From: Rhodospirillaceae bacterium
GTDB lineage: Bacteria; Pseudomonadota; Alphaproteobacteria; Rhodospirillales; Magnetovibrionaceae
DNA: 13,375 nt
Direction of reading: 5' to 3'
NCBI GenBank assembly: GCA_002401565.1
Contig: NVTL01000011.1
Span: 2,400 to 15,774 of the forward strand
Part shown: positions 13,017 to 13,375 of the stretch, piece by piece
How positions within the stretch are numbered: position 1 is the stretch's first letter
How the letters are laid out: each line of letters starts with the position of its first letter
Translations under genes and position numbers: made by a program
The notes under the pieces: generated by a model
The model's database searches: none
Seen by the model: the letters and a program-made list of their open reading frames with translations, nothing else
What the model was told of the DNA's origin: nothing

Positions 13017-13375
13017 ATGTTTGATTACAAGACGTTAAGAGGCCAAAGCCAAATAAGCTCAATACTTTCTAACGTTGTTTTTATCGGTGTGTTGATAAAT
13101 GCCGTTTGGGCAATTGATCGACTATCCAGCAATATCGAAGAATTATCCGTAGAAAGCTTGCGCAAGACTGATTTAATATCTCCGCTTTTGCGCGTTTCGA
13201 ATGACTTAAAAATGGACGTTGTGCAAGTTCAGCAATGGATCACGGATATTTGGCTACGCGGGCCCAAGATGGTTTGAATGATGGTCTAGAGGTTGCTGGT
13301 GAATTTGCTCAAAAATTCGACCGTGATCTTATCGTTGCCATAGACCTTGCCCAAAAAATGGAAAACAGAGAGCTT
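13017..13375 (+). pseudogene. Methyl-accepting chemotaxis protein, frameshifted, 3' end outside window
   Basis: It starts three bases after the PAS stop, as in intact Aer/MCP pairs. Residues about 13-35 (ISSILSNVVFIGVLINAVWAI) form a membrane segment. The following periplasmic start ends in VVQVQQWITDI, a chemoreceptor ligand-domain signature that continues in other members as 'SATR..DG..DG...A..FA..F'. Here the frame goes to WLRGPKMV and stops at 13277, while the expected ATRAQDGLNDGLEVAGEFA is read one frame over from 13253. One base is missing near 13250-13252, probably a C in a TCG serine codon. The second frame stays open to the window edge. A single lesion could be a sequencing error, but the broken neighbour argues for real decay. 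Confidence 0.8.

Overview
The window looks like chromosomal DNA of a marine-type alphaproteobacterium of moderate, rather low GC. The taxonomic guess is an inference. It rests on an FtsZ paralogue of alphaproteobacterial style, on chemotaxis receptor remnants (Aer-like PAS protein followed by a methyl-accepting protein) of a kind common in Rhodospirillales-like genera, and on the overall codon style. No rRNA or long conserved operon is present to fix it.

Layout from left to right. (1) 2-1000: the C-terminal half of an FtsZ-family protein whose catalytic T7 loop is degenerate and which has no C-terminal tail, then a small coiled-coil ORF. (2) 1044-3812: a divergent pair, a Cas4-like nuclease fused to a DnaQ-like DUF2779 exonuclease (minus strand) and a WYL-domain regulator (plus strand). 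The 351-base gap between them carries a perfect 12-bp inverted repeat whose arms contain outward-facing TTGACG. (3) 3983-4120: a short exported peptide, perhaps truncated by a frameshift. (4) 4340-5517: a catalytic-domain-only tyrosine recombinase overlapping by 4 bases a papain-like cysteine protease candidate. (5) 5621-7152 (minus): an unknown protein and a PD-(D/E)XK nuclease in one operon, divergent from (6) an XRE regulator and a 258-aa unknown gene (7285-8568). (7) 8676-11595: an AlpA-like DNA-binding protein, an HUH-type Rep-like protein and a DUF927 ATPase, which together look like the replication module of a satellite or integrative element. (8) 11596-12038: a gene-poor strip, a strong terminator and tRNA-Thr(UGU) on the minus strand. 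(9) 12041-13375: an AT-rich intergenic region, then an Aer-like PAS gene and a chemoreceptor gene, both visibly broken.

The stretch from about 1 to 11.6 kb reads as accessory DNA: recombinase, replication module, two separate nuclease loci each beside or divergent from a transcriptional regulator, and orphan genes. The part right of the tRNA reads as decaying chromosomal background. The most plausible undescribed systems are the WYL/DUF2779 pair with its shared operator, the PD-(D/E)XK nuclease with its unknown partner, and the recombinase-protease cassette. All are proposed as defence or mobile-element functions from domain content and arrangement only. No attachment-site duplication was found, so element borders are unresolved.
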